A stretch of 64,000 nt of DNA from a virus, in the IMG/VR virus record IMGVR_UViG_3300036979_001044, positions 32,811 through 96,810 of that record; one strand, 5' to 3'. Position numbers and translations under genes: made by a program. The notes under the pieces are model-generated. The model saw only the letters and a list, made by a program, of their open reading frames with translations, was not told where the DNA came from and did not search any database. Numbering within the stretch: the first letter of the stretch is position 1; every line of letters begins with the position of its first letter. This document shows positions 1 through 8,420 of this stretch, piece after piece.

Positions 1-1194
1 GAAGTCCCAGTTGGCCGGAACCAACACGTCGGTGCTGTCTCCCTCGCCCAGTCGAAGGGTTTGGTTGAAGGTGGCCCGCACCCTATCTTTGGCCGTGGCT
101 ACGCAGGCGGTGAGTTGTGCTCGATCCAACTCCTGGGTGATGGAGTTGGTCTGCACCGCAACTGAATAGGTATGGTATGTGTCGTAGGAAAATATCGAAT
201 AGTAGTACAGCTCGGCTGGATCGAGATCGCTATCGAGGAATCCTTCATCCGTTCCCTGATACGCCAGATCACCTGATCCTGGAGAACCCGGGTAACCAAT
301 TTTGGAACGACGAACGATGACACTCACGAATTCTGGATTGACCGGATTGTCCCAGGAAAGAGTGATCTGCTTCTGGGCTGGCCCGGGAATCGCCACGAAA
401 TTGGTCACCGGCTCAAAGGTAGCGCTTAGCTCCATCTGCGCTAGGTTCTGGAAATCTTCTAACGCGCTCGCGCCGGTAAGCACAAGCGACTCCGCAAGTA
501 CCTCTTCGTACCGTAACGGATAACCGGTGTGGTAGAGATCGAGAACTTCAGCTGGCGTCCAGGCACGAGCGGAAATAGCGACCTCGTCCTGCCGACCATT
601 CAACTGATCTGCTCTACCAGTCCAAGGTGTAGCCCCGTCCGCCCTTGCTCCGATCACGCAAGGATAGGCCTTTGAGTGAATTGCCCCAGCACCGGCCACT
701 ACCTTGTTCAAGTACCCATTGAGGTAGATCCTCGCGTCGATGCCATCGTAGACGCACGCGACATGGTACCAAGTAGAAACAGCTAGCACTGAAGCCGAGA
801 GCAAAGTGACGCCAGTGCTGTCTGACAGTCCAACCTCAAACCGGATCTTCCGTGCGCTATCTATCGCCGCTGCCCACTGTAGATCTGCCCAGGTTGAGAA
901 CGCTGTTTGTTTGGTAATGATCGAGTACAGTCCAGAAGGGGTGCCTGCCAGGTACACCCAAGTCGAGATAGAAAGTACCGTTGGGTTGAAAAGCGCATCG
1001 GTTCCCAGGTTGATATACTGGGAAGACCCGTTGGTCTGAACTCCCTGTCTCAGTAGCGCCGTGGGCCAGGTGGGTGTTCCAATAGCGGTACCATGTAAAA
1101 GATTGGTGTGCGCGTCGTTGGCGTTGCCGTCCAACTTGTAATAAGCAATCAATCCATCGAGCAAGGTCAGATGTGTTTTGATCGAATTGCCCAT
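1..1194 (-). CDS. LamG-domain virion protein, copy A (C-terminus beyond window)
   Basis: I translated this reading frame by hand. It starts at an ATG at 1194 behind a GAGAGG ribosome site and stays open to position 1, so the C-terminus is missing. The first ~220 residues form a LamG/concanavalin A-like beta sandwich (motifs GLIAYYKLDGNAND, WYHVACVYDG, YLNGYLN, PCVIGARA). A fibronectin III-like stretch follows, around SWDNPVNPEF and LYYYSIFSYD. The LamG part is nearly the same as the next upstream gene (1196-2182); the tails differ. LamG domains in phage virions usually bind glycans, so a tail-tip or fibre adhesin is inferred. The role is not shown directly. Confidence 0.8.
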   Translation of the reverse strand, partial: MGNSIKTHLTLLDGLIAYYKLDGNANDAHTNLLHGTAIGTPTWPTALLRQGVQTNGSSQYINLGTDALFNPTVLSISTWVYLAGTPSGLYSIITKQTAFSTWADLQWAAAIDSARKIRFEVGLSDSTGVTLLSASVLAVSTWYHVACVYDGIDARIYLNGYLNKVVAGAGAIHSKAYPCVIGARADGATPWTGRADQLNGRQDEVAISARAWTPAEVLDLYHTGYPLRYEEVLAESLVLTGASALEDFQNLAQMELSATFEPVTNFVAIPGPAQKQITLSWDNPVNPEFVSVIVRRSKIGYPGSPGSGDLAYQGTDEGFLDSDLDPAELYYYSIFSYDTYHTYSVAVQTNSITQELDRAQLTACVATAKDRVRATFNQTLRLGEGDSTDVLVPANWDF

Positions 1195-1195
1195 A

Positions 1196-2182
1196 TCAAC
1201 CTCTCTTGCCCTTACGATGGAATCCACTACCGACCCCTGCTTCGCGGGGCCAGATAGGGTGTGGTTGATGGGTCAGTTCATTAACATCGGGGTTGGTCCT
1301 AAGCAACGACGGGAACGCCAGCACTCCAGCAGTATCATCGAGCGTTCTTGCGAGGGCAAAGGACCAACTTGTTTTGTCAATTGCATATTGACTTGGATGC
1401 GGATTGCGGATCAACGCCCGCACCTCTGAACTTGCTCCTTGAACGGGTTGAGGTAGGTTGATGATCGATGCGCCTTGCAGGGAGTCTACATATTGCTCCT
1501 CATAGCGGAGCGGATATCCGGTGTGGAACAGGTCGATCACTTCGGCCACTGTCCAAGCACGACCTGCAATGGCAACCTCGTCCATCCTCCCATTCAGATA
1601 GCTTGCCCTGCCAGTCCAAGGGGTAGATCCATTTGCTCGCGCACCGATAACGCAGGGATAGGTCTTCGAGTGAATGGTGCCAGCACCGGTCGCAGTGTTA
1701 TTCAAATAGCCGTTTAGATATACTCTCGCATCCGTGCCGTCGTAGACACACGCGACATGATACCAGGTAGAAAGAGTCAGCGCCGAAGCAGAAAGAACCG
1801 TTACACCCGTGCTGTCTGATAGCCCCACCTCGAACCGGATCTTCCGTGCGCTATCCACCTCAGCCGTCCACTGAAGGTCTGCCCAAGTGGAGAATGCCGT
1901 GCGCTTGGTCACAAGCGAAAAGACGCCACTAGGTGTTGCCGCCAGATATACCCAAGCCGAGATAGAAATCGCCGTTGGGCTGAAGAGAGCATCAGTTCCC
2001 AGATCGATGTACTGGGAAGATCCGTTGGCCTGAAATCCCGTCTTGAGCATGGCCGTGGGCCAGGTCGGAGTGCCTATCGCTGTTCCATTGAGGACGTTGG
2101 TGTGCGAATCGTTCGCGTTCCCATCCAGCTTGTAGTAGGCCAGCAAACCACTCAGCAAGGTCGGGTGCGTTTTGATGTCCAT
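1196..2182 (-). CDS. LamG-domain virion protein, copy B
   Basis: 328 residues. Residues ~10-215 are a LamG/concanavalin A-like domain (LLAYYKLDGNANDSHTN, STWYHVACVYDGTDARVY, GYPLRYEEQ). The ~100-residue tail is different from copy A and has no recognised domain. The ATG at 2182 has an AAGG site upstream. It ends 1 base before the start of copy A, so the two are co-transcribed tandem paralogues. Likely a receptor- or glycan-binding tail component, judged from the domain and from its place at the distal end of the baseplate module. Confidence 0.8.
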   Translation of the reverse strand: MDIKTHPTLLSGLLAYYKLDGNANDSHTNVLNGTAIGTPTWPTAMLKTGFQANGSSQYIDLGTDALFSPTAISISAWVYLAATPSGVFSLVTKRTAFSTWADLQWTAEVDSARKIRFEVGLSDSTGVTVLSASALTLSTWYHVACVYDGTDARVYLNGYLNNTATGAGTIHSKTYPCVIGARANGSTPWTGRASYLNGRMDEVAIAGRAWTVAEVIDLFHTGYPLRYEEQYVDSLQGASIINLPQPVQGASSEVRALIRNPHPSQYAIDKTSWSFALARTLDDTAGVLAFPSLLRTNPDVNELTHQPHPIWPREAGVGSGFHRKGKRG

Positions 2183-2214
2183 TGTTTCAGCGCCTTTCTA
2201 GCAACCATCCAACG

Positions 2215-4098
2215 TCAATCGGTCTCAGGCCCCATCGCCACCCATTGTCCGCTGTCGGTGCAGTAGAACAGGCGGAAGGTTTGGTAGACTCCTTGAAAGC
2301 GGACCTTGATGGTATCCTCGTTGACTGCGTTCCAGACGTTGGAAACTGAGCGGACGTGCGGGATGTAGCCAGGTCGCTTTTGATGGTCCTGCCCCATGCC
2401 TCTGTAGTCTGAGTCGCTATAGGTCTTCATGCGCCATGGAACAAGGAACAGTGCGCCCGTGGCTGCTTCTGGATGCAGGTCAACGCAGTTGAGGAAGTCA
2501 GTTTGTTTGTCGGAGACAACCCACTGGGCGTATTGAAAGTCGGCTTGCCATGGTTTGACGGACCCAAGTGGCTGGAAGCTGCTTACACCTGCGGAGCAGC
2601 GCCACTTGATGCGGTGGACCGGCATGAAGGGGGAGATGAAGACTCTGTCGTTGCGGGCTGAGTGCCACACGGTGGCGTTTCCGTACCCTACGCCCCCAAA
2701 TTGAACCGACTCCTCTCCACCAGAGGCGCCCTGTTGCGGTCCGACGTGGCATCGGATGGCCTCTCCGATTAAGGCGCCGGCCATGTAAGAGTAAGCTGTG
2801 CCGAAGTGAAGAGTCAGGACGTTGGTGACTTCGTTGACGTCTGTCACTAGCACGGGCTCGAAGATCGCCTCATCTGCGTCCAGTTGAGGCCAGGAGTTGG
2901 ACCCCCCTCCACCCGGGGCGCCCTGGTAGGTGTTGCTGACTTGGTTGCGGTTATTGTGCCAATCGGTACCCGGGTTGCAGGAGAGCAGCATGTACCGCCC
3001 ACCCTTGGTGAACAGGTTGGCGTCTGCTACTTTGATCTGTGTGGCTCCAGCGGCTATGTTGCCGTCTCCCGTTGAGGTGGCGGTAGTCATGTCTGTGCTG
3101 CCGAAGGGGGTGTAAAGGCCGACGTAGTTGACTAGGTAGTTGTTGTTGCCCATCATGCAGATGATGGCTACACCGTCTTTGGAGCCATAGAACCAGCAGT
3201 CTCTTGGCGAGGAGATCAGGTTGTAGCGCAGGCCTGGACATCTGCGGTTGGATACCCCGGCAAGGGTCTGGTGTCTGCTGGCCTGCGGGTGCATGGCGGG
3301 GGAGAGGATTTGGATGTGCTGCGCTCCAGGTGAGGTGAAGAAGGGTGTGTAGGAGGTAAGGCGTAGTTTGCCGGTTGTCTCGACTGTTTGCCCGGTAATC
3401 CAGCGCATCTTGCCGTCTGCTGTCTTCAGCAGGGAGCAGTAGTTGAGTTTGTTGTCGTCGTAGGTGGTGTTGAGGTCGCTGGAGTCCATCACGATGTCGT
3501 CGGTGCAGGCTGTGTCTCCAAGGGACCAGAGTACGGTGCCCGTGCTTGACATGAGCGGGTTGACCAGCTCTCTCAGGCCTGAGATGGTCGTTGTGGGGTA
3601 GCTGTTGGTGATGCGGACAGCTACGTCCTTTACGTCGTGTACGGCGGCGGTGGTGCCGTACATGCCTCTAACGCATGAGGTGAGCGTTGTGCCTATGACC
3701 CCTACCTGGATCAGCTCGTCGCCTATTTGGATGATTTCTCCGTTGGCCAGGTTGGGGATGGCGGCTTTGAGCGTGATTGAGGTGTCGGTTGCCAGGATGC
3801 CGGCGGCCAGGTAGGCAAGGTCTGGGCACCACCCTTGTGGTGACTGGATGCTCATGGTGCCAAGGTGGAGGGGGATGTTCTGGTTGCCGTCCTCCCCGTT
3901 GGACTTCAGGAACCAGCCCAGTATGTGGGCGTGTTTGTCGTCTTGGGCGATTCTGAGGGAGTCATCCCCACCGGGACCGTCGCGTGTCGGACTTGCTGGA
4001 TCGTGAATCCAGCCGCAGTCGGTGACGAGAAAATCTTTCAGCTTCTTTGCGAAATCAGCTGTCGAGTTGCACAGGACATGCTTGCCCTTGAAGGCCAT
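2215..4098 (-). CDS. Tail/baseplate structural protein, unknown family
   Basis: 627 residues from an ATG at 4098 behind GGAGGAGTGAGCC. No domain recognised. The composition is typical of a beta-rich virion protein: many Gly, Thr, Asn and aromatic residues, few Lys, no signal peptide and no membrane segment. An internal stretch around residues 105-140 (ANGEIIQIGDELIQVG, then SCVRGMYGTTAAVH) resembles the short 'gDE.i.v...t...v.RG..GT.a..H' motif seen in phage tail and baseplate proteins. It sits between the baseplate genes and the LamG proteins, so it may be a baseplate-fibre connector. That role comes from context only. Confidence 0.7.
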   Translation of the reverse strand: MAFKGKHVLCNSTADFAKKLKDFLVTDCGWIHDPASPTRDGPGGDDSLRIAQDDKHAHILGWFLKSNGEDGNQNIPLHLGTMSIQSPQGWCPDLAYLAAGILATDTSITLKAAIPNLANGEIIQIGDELIQVGVIGTTLTSCVRGMYGTTAAVHDVKDVAVRITNSYPTTTISGLRELVNPLMSSTGTVLWSLGDTACTDDIVMDSSDLNTTYDDNKLNYCSLLKTADGKMRWITGQTVETTGKLRLTSYTPFFTSPGAQHIQILSPAMHPQASRHQTLAGVSNRRCPGLRYNLISSPRDCWFYGSKDGVAIICMMGNNNYLVNYVGLYTPFGSTDMTTATSTGDGNIAAGATQIKVADANLFTKGGRYMLLSCNPGTDWHNNRNQVSNTYQGAPGGGGSNSWPQLDADEAIFEPVLVTDVNEVTNVLTLHFGTAYSYMAGALIGEAIRCHVGPQQGASGGEESVQFGGVGYGNATVWHSARNDRVFISPFMPVHRIKWRCSAGVSSFQPLGSVKPWQADFQYAQWVVSDKQTDFLNCVDLHPEAATGALFLVPWRMKTYSDSDYRGMGQDHQKRPGYIPHVRSVSNVWNAVNEDTIKVRFQGVYQTFRLFYCTDSGQWVAMGPETD

Positions 4099-4101
4099 GG
4101 C

Positions 4102-4338
4102 TCACTCCTCCACGGATGCAATATGGTCGTTGATTTGGGTAATGATGTCGAAGAGAAGTTCTCCATCGACGTTCTCGACTTGAAGTGGCTTGGCCAGCAT
4201 CTCCGCCGTGAGCGGAATCGAAAAAACGGTAGTTCCCTTGGAAGTCTCCAAGCTCGCATTGACGTGCGAAAGTCGCTCGGGAGGCGCAGTCGTAATTCTG
4301 GGAAGATTGAGAGTGATGGAGTGAATTTGGATTGGCAT
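4102..4338 (-). CDS. Small baseplate-module protein
   Basis: 78 residues, ATG at 4338 with AAGGA eight bases upstream. Its stop lies 3 bases before the start of the 627-residue protein. No domain recognised. The acidic C-terminus (DIITQINDHIASVEE) is probably helical and the N-terminal part looks beta-rich. A virion or assembly role is inferred only from its place between baseplate genes. Confidence 0.6.
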   Translation of the reverse strand: MPIQIHSITLNLPRITTAPPERLSHVNASLETSKGTTVFSIPLTAEMLAKPLQVENVDGELLFDIITQINDHIASVEE

Positions 4339-4401
4339 GCCCTGGTCCTTTCAAAAAATTTACTTTACCCAATTCAATATGGCCGACACGAATTCCCTTT
4401 C

Positions 4402-4821
4402 TCAACCAACAGATTTTTCTAGATCAACATCTCGGGCTCCGGTCAGATAATGCAACGGCAAAACTTTGCGCATCAAATAGGTCGCATCGGCGTACAGTCG
4501 TGGCCAGACATTAATCGACTCCATTAGCAGTTCCTGCTCCAGCGTCTCCAGATCGCTCACCACCAAAGAATAGGGAGTCCCAGAACCAGCCGAAGGGCGC
4601 AGATAAGGTGAATATGCTCGAATGATGCCCGCAGTAAAAGGGTAAAGGATATTTGTGCTACCCGGAATCCCGCTGTAGAGGGCTGGATCAAATGGCATCA
4701 TAGTATTCCCGATCCGAGCCCGGTAGCGGTGGTTGATCACAAACGTGCCGTAGACCTCCACCAGCACCCCTCCAGCTCCGGATAGGTTTGGATGAGAGAA
4801 TCCAGTCAACGTAAGTGCCAT
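4402..4821 (-). CDS. Baseplate-associated protein, unknown
   Basis: 139 residues, ATG at 4821 behind CTAGGAGACGG. No family recognised. Around the middle it has an aromatic, proline-containing segment (LYPFTAGIIRAYSPYLRP) and then an acidic helix. It is directly downstream of baseplate J, where phages often encode gpI-like tail proteins, but I see no gpI signature. Confidence 0.6.
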   Translation of the reverse strand: MALTLTGFSHPNLSGAGGVLVEVYGTFVINHRYRARIGNTMMPFDPALYSGIPGSTNILYPFTAGIIRAYSPYLRPSAGSGTPYSLVVSDLETLEQELLMESINVWPRLYADATYLMRKVLPLHYLTGARDVDLEKSVG

Positions 4822-4830
4822 ATCCGTCTC

Positions 4831-6243
4831 CTAGCTAATCACGATGTTTTCATCCGTAGTCCGTGCGATCTGATCGTCAAGCAGGATGATGTCAGTGCTG
4901 GGTGTTACCAGGTTCACGTTGTAGACCCCAGCAACGCTCATCACCTTCTTGATCAACATCGCCCGCAGCACGTCCCCGGAAATGCCCAGTGTATTGATGT
5001 AGTCGCGGATAGCGGTCTTGATTGTCGCACGTACCTCCGCATTATCGTAACCGTCAAGCACGGTAATGATTGCGTTTACCGTCTGGATAAGGACCTGGGG
5101 AGTTGTCACAATCACTAGCACTCCAGCTGCCCGGTACCCTGGATAATTCACGCGATCCGCGGCAACCCCGTCAATGATCTTCTGGGCCAACGCAATCAAC
5201 CCAGTGTACCGGGTATAATTCGCCGTGATGATCTCGCCAGTGACCAATGCTGGGTAAAAGACGATCTGACCCGAAGCAGGATTCAGCCAGAAATCTACCC
5301 CTCGATCCAGCATCCCACGATTGTTGCTCTCCAAAGTGAAAGTCACCGTCCCTTTGATTGCTATGTAGTTCAGGTTCAGCCGTGTTTCACCCCCAACCGC
5401 TGATCCGGCTGGAGGGCCAGAGAGCCCCTCGGTCACAATCTCGTCGACCACTTCCGCGGTAGACTCCGCCGCCCCAGTACCGTCGTCGATATAGACGGTA
5501 ACGAGCCCCGGATTCACGATGTCCTCTACCGCCTTTATGAACATGATGGTTGCGCCGGTATCCAGATCGACTGCCCCGCGCACCGCCTCTTCAATGGCTT
5601 CGATGGTCGAACGCCCCAGCGAAGAAACAAATCGCTTGATCCGATTTCGGAAACTGTCGTCGGTTTCCTTATCCGATCCCCAGGAGAAGGAGCTTGGGTT
5701 GGTGACACTGTCGACTCCCGCCGGGCGGGACACAAAGCGGATGATGGTCGAAGCTACCACGTTTCCAGAAATTCCAGGAAGCACCGCCTGGGTGGCGATC
5801 TGCCCGCTATCCTTCCCGACCCCATGCCCGCTGATCTGTTCTGGACTGGTGGGGGTGATGGTTCCAGAAACTGTGGTGATGAACTCAGTTCCTACCGATG
5901 TGCGAACCTTGGTCCCAAGCGGGATGGTCACCGTTCCGACCGTCGTATTTCTGGAAAATACCAAGAGCCCAGTCGACTTTGCCGCCGCATTTCTGGAAAT
6001 GAGTCCGGGTTGGATCTCTCGCGACCGCTCGTCCAGGTCCTCCCCAGTCGCGGTGTCGATGGAGAACACCTGGCGCAGCAGGTACATCTGGTAGGAGATC
6101 TCATCGAGCTGGCGCGCAGTAGCGGCAATGATGTGCTTGACGACCGAGGTGTCGGAGATATCCGAGAGTTTGGTGCGGGTGACTATCTTTGCAATCATCT
6201 GAGCCAGAAACTGCTCATAGCGCTTGGTGGTGAAAACCGGCAT
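4831..6243 (-). CDS. Baseplate J-like protein
   Basis: 470 residues, ATG at 6243 with AAAGGAGAGAGCG. It fits the baseplate J/gp47 family: an N-terminal helical part ending in DTATGEDLDERSREI, a beta-rich middle (GTVTIPLGTKVRTSVGTEF), the family-typical segment GSDKETDDSFRNRI, and a C-terminal part on polymerised loops. These proteins form the wedge ring around the hub in contractile tails. It follows the gp25/LysM gene, as in P2- and Mu-type baseplate clusters. A segment near residue 310 (VDFWLNPASGQIVFYP, then ITANYT) resembles the beta domain also found in the 282-residue protein at 23174-24022. Confidence 0.85.
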   Translation of the reverse strand: MPVFTTKRYEQFLAQMIAKIVTRTKLSDISDTSVVKHIIAATARQLDEISYQMYLLRQVFSIDTATGEDLDERSREIQPGLISRNAAAKSTGLLVFSRNTTVGTVTIPLGTKVRTSVGTEFITTVSGTITPTSPEQISGHGVGKDSGQIATQAVLPGISGNVVASTIIRFVSRPAGVDSVTNPSSFSWGSDKETDDSFRNRIKRFVSSLGRSTIEAIEEAVRGAVDLDTGATIMFIKAVEDIVNPGLVTVYIDDGTGAAESTAEVVDEIVTEGLSGPPAGSAVGGETRLNLNYIAIKGTVTFTLESNNRGMLDRGVDFWLNPASGQIVFYPALVTGEIITANYTRYTGLIALAQKIIDGVAADRVNYPGYRAAGVLVIVTTPQVLIQTVNAIITVLDGYDNAEVRATIKTAIRDYINTLGISGDVLRAMLIKKVMSVAGVYNVNLVTPSTDIILLDDQIARTTDENIVIS

Positions 6244-6254
6244 CGCTCTCTCCT

Positions 6255-8243
6255 TTAGACCGCAGCCTTCAGCATGAATATATCCGCAGATCCACGTACC
6301 GCCACCGTAAGGTCGGCGGACAAGGTATCGTCGGTTTGATCGAACGTTACATCCTCTATGGAACTGATCCGTGGATCAGCCCGTATCGCTTCGACGATCC
6401 GAAATCGAGCCAACTCGATATCGACTTCCGTGAATCCGAGTCCGACCACTCTCTGGAGTCCGACGTTCTTGTACAACGTATCAGTGCCTTTGTCGGTTAC
6501 CAAGCGTTGGAGTACAGCCTGCGTGATGTTGGCCTTGCCCTCAACGATCTTGGCGTCAACCGAACCCATCTCGGTGTTTACGGGGATATCGTAGCGCGCT
6601 CCATGTTCCCCGGTATAGCCTACCGCTACCTCCAGAGCCAGGTCTACCCCCAGGAGTTGATTCTCAGCTGGTTCGTCGAGTTGTACCCCAGCGACTGGAA
6701 GAATCGGAAGATCCAGGGTGGAGACCTGATTCGAGGGAATGAGAATCTTGGACCCGATCCCGAGCGCCTGGGGAAAGGGGCTGCTGTCCGCGCCACTAGC
6801 TGTTCCAGAAATACGGCTTCCCACCAGCGGGGCCGATGCCTGATCGTTGATGAAGGGCGGTTGCAGCCCATTCATCGTGGCAATGTGCTGCCAGAGCCGT
6901 GCATCCCCCAGGTGCTGGGCAGACAGCGACATGAGCGTGTCCCCCTGCCCGATGATCACCTGTTTGGCCGAGCGAAATTTGAATACCTGGCCGCCATTGA
7001 CAATCTCGCCGTCGATGGCGATTTCCTCCCCGGGAGTGAGCTTGCTGCCCCAGTTGCGCAGATCGGAGAAAGTCGAAGGCGCCGTCGACTGCCGCGCCTC
7101 CTCCCGGCGGTCCGCACTCACCCGACGGCGCATCTCCTGATAGCTGCGGATATCGTCCATGACCTTGTCGTGGCCGCGCTCCCACTTCGCGGGCGCAGTG
7201 CCCAGCCGCTCCAACCCATCTTGCACCTGGCGGAGCTTCTGCCGAGGGATCTCGGGAAAATCGAGAGTCGCATTGGTAGCATCCCGAAGATCTTTCGCGG
7301 AGCTTTCGATGGCCAGCGCGTTCTCCAGCATCTCGATAGTGGTTTCCAGAAAAGCGTAAGGGGCCTGGATGAGCGCGGTAGCTCCGTCCAGAAAATCCTT
7401 GGTCGCCTCCATGATGGTGTTGACGTTGTCCAGAATGGTGTTGATGTTGGCGATGAACAGCCGCACCTCATTGATCATCGAGGTCAGATCGTTTATCGCC
7501 CCCTGCACCCAGCTCACCGCTGATTGAATCCAAGCCATGATGTCCTTGAGCTTGTCGTAGAGGCTCTGGTCTTCGGAGAAGTCCGCCTTGGCGTCGGTGG
7601 CCGGGCCTACAGCGAGCAGCTCGATGTCGTAGCGGTAGAGCAGCGGCTGGCCGGAATCGCGGGTGAGCGTGAATCTCTGGGGCACTACTTCCCAATCCTC
7701 TTGGTCCCGCGGGTTGTGGAAAAAAAGTTTGGTGTCGGCGGAGGTCTCCGGGTTCTTCTTCAAATCTGCGTAGGTCCGGAAGACCGAATCCTGGAGGTAC
7801 TGGAAGTGGCGCTGTCCAGAAAGAGCGCCTATCCAGGTTTTTTGAAGCTCGCGAGAGTAGCTCCGGTCGGGAAGTTTCATCGAAGGGACCACGGTCTTCT
7901 TCAGCGGTAGGGTCCTCGGCCTCCAGCCGGTGTGCCCGGAGATCCGGATGGTGCGCTGGACGATGCCGTTCTCTTCGACATAAAGCCCGCCCCCTTGAGT
8001 CGGGGTCACCTCGACGGTAAAGGGTTCCTCCATGCTGTAGCTCTGCGGGGGCAGAACCAGGGGAAAAATGAAAACGGTATCCCCGGCGTTCATGGCCGTA
8101 GCGACCTTCGCAGGGATTCGAAGTTCGAAGTAGTAGAGGAGTTTCTTGATGAAGAAGTCGTCTTTGTTCTGGATCTGCCGGGTCATCTCCTTGAAGACCG
8201 CGATCGCTCCCCCCGCAGCCGCAGGAATATTAGGCAGTGCCAT
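6255..8243 (-). CDS. Baseplate protein with LysM and C-terminal gp25/W-like domains
   Basis: 662 residues, ATG at 8243 behind GAGGAGGCGCC. Residues ~60-220 look like the LysM-baseplate proteins that link tube and hub. A coiled-coil region at about 225-360 follows (INEVRLFIANINTILDNVN). A LysM motif lies at ~420-460 (IGQGDTLMSLSAQHLGD, IATMNGL). Residues ~550-655 look like a gp25/W wedge protein (LGFTEVDIELARFRIVEAI). Usually gp25 and the LysM protein are separate genes, so this is a fusion. It lies between the spike and baseplate J, which supports the call. Confidence 0.8.
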   Translation of the reverse strand: MALPNIPAAAGGAIAVFKEMTRQIQNKDDFFIKKLLYYFELRIPAKVATAMNAGDTVFIFPLVLPPQSYSMEEPFTVEVTPTQGGGLYVEENGIVQRTIRISGHTGWRPRTLPLKKTVVPSMKLPDRSYSRELQKTWIGALSGQRHFQYLQDSVFRTYADLKKNPETSADTKLFFHNPRDQEDWEVVPQRFTLTRDSGQPLLYRYDIELLAVGPATDAKADFSEDQSLYDKLKDIMAWIQSAVSWVQGAINDLTSMINEVRLFIANINTILDNVNTIMEATKDFLDGATALIQAPYAFLETTIEMLENALAIESSAKDLRDATNATLDFPEIPRQKLRQVQDGLERLGTAPAKWERGHDKVMDDIRSYQEMRRRVSADRREEARQSTAPSTFSDLRNWGSKLTPGEEIAIDGEIVNGGQVFKFRSAKQVIIGQGDTLMSLSAQHLGDARLWQHIATMNGLQPPFINDQASAPLVGSRISGTASGADSSPFPQALGIGSKILIPSNQVSTLDLPILPVAGVQLDEPAENQLLGVDLALEVAVGYTGEHGARYDIPVNTEMGSVDAKIVEGKANITQAVLQRLVTDKGTDTLYKNVGLQRVVGLGFTEVDIELARFRIVEAIRADPRISSIEDVTFDQTDDTLSADLTVAVRGSADIFMLKAAV

Positions 8244-8269
8244 GGCGCCTCCTCATGATGCCCGTCGAC

Positions 8270-8303
8270 CCCCTGGTGCTGCCGTGGACAACAGCACCAG
8301 GGG
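8270..8303 (-). other. Intergenic perfect 12-bp inverted repeat
   Basis: CCCCTGGTGCTG at 8270-8281 and CAGCACCAGGGG at 8292-8303 pair perfectly around a 10-base loop. The hairpin lies 27 bases upstream of the LysM/gp25 start codon in a 169-base gap. There is no T tract on either side, so this is more likely an mRNA processing or stability hairpin than an intrinsic terminator. Confidence 0.6.
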
Positions 8304-8312
8304 ATCGAACAC

Positions 8313-8420
8313 TCAAAATCGCGGGAGACTCGGCTGGCAATAGCCGATGACCAAAGGCCACTCCAGTATACCGCCCGCAATGAAGGTGTAAAGATCCCAT
8401 CCGCGCACTCTCCTAACCAT
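8313..8420 (-). CDS. Possible 35-residue protein
   Basis: An ATG at 8420 overlaps the stop of the spike gene (ATGGTTAG), which would allow coupled translation. The product (start MVRRVRGWDLYTF) is basic at the N-terminus and hydrophobic in the middle (FIAGGILEWPLVIG). There is no clear ribosome site of its own. It fills most of an otherwise long gap, but chance is possible. Confidence 0.3.
   Translation of the reverse strand: MVRRVRGWDLYTFIAGGILEWPLVIGYCQPSLPRF

Noticed and set aside
6336-7523. 395-codon plus-strand frame
   Set aside because: Antisense of the LysM/gp25 gene; no motif and no start signals.
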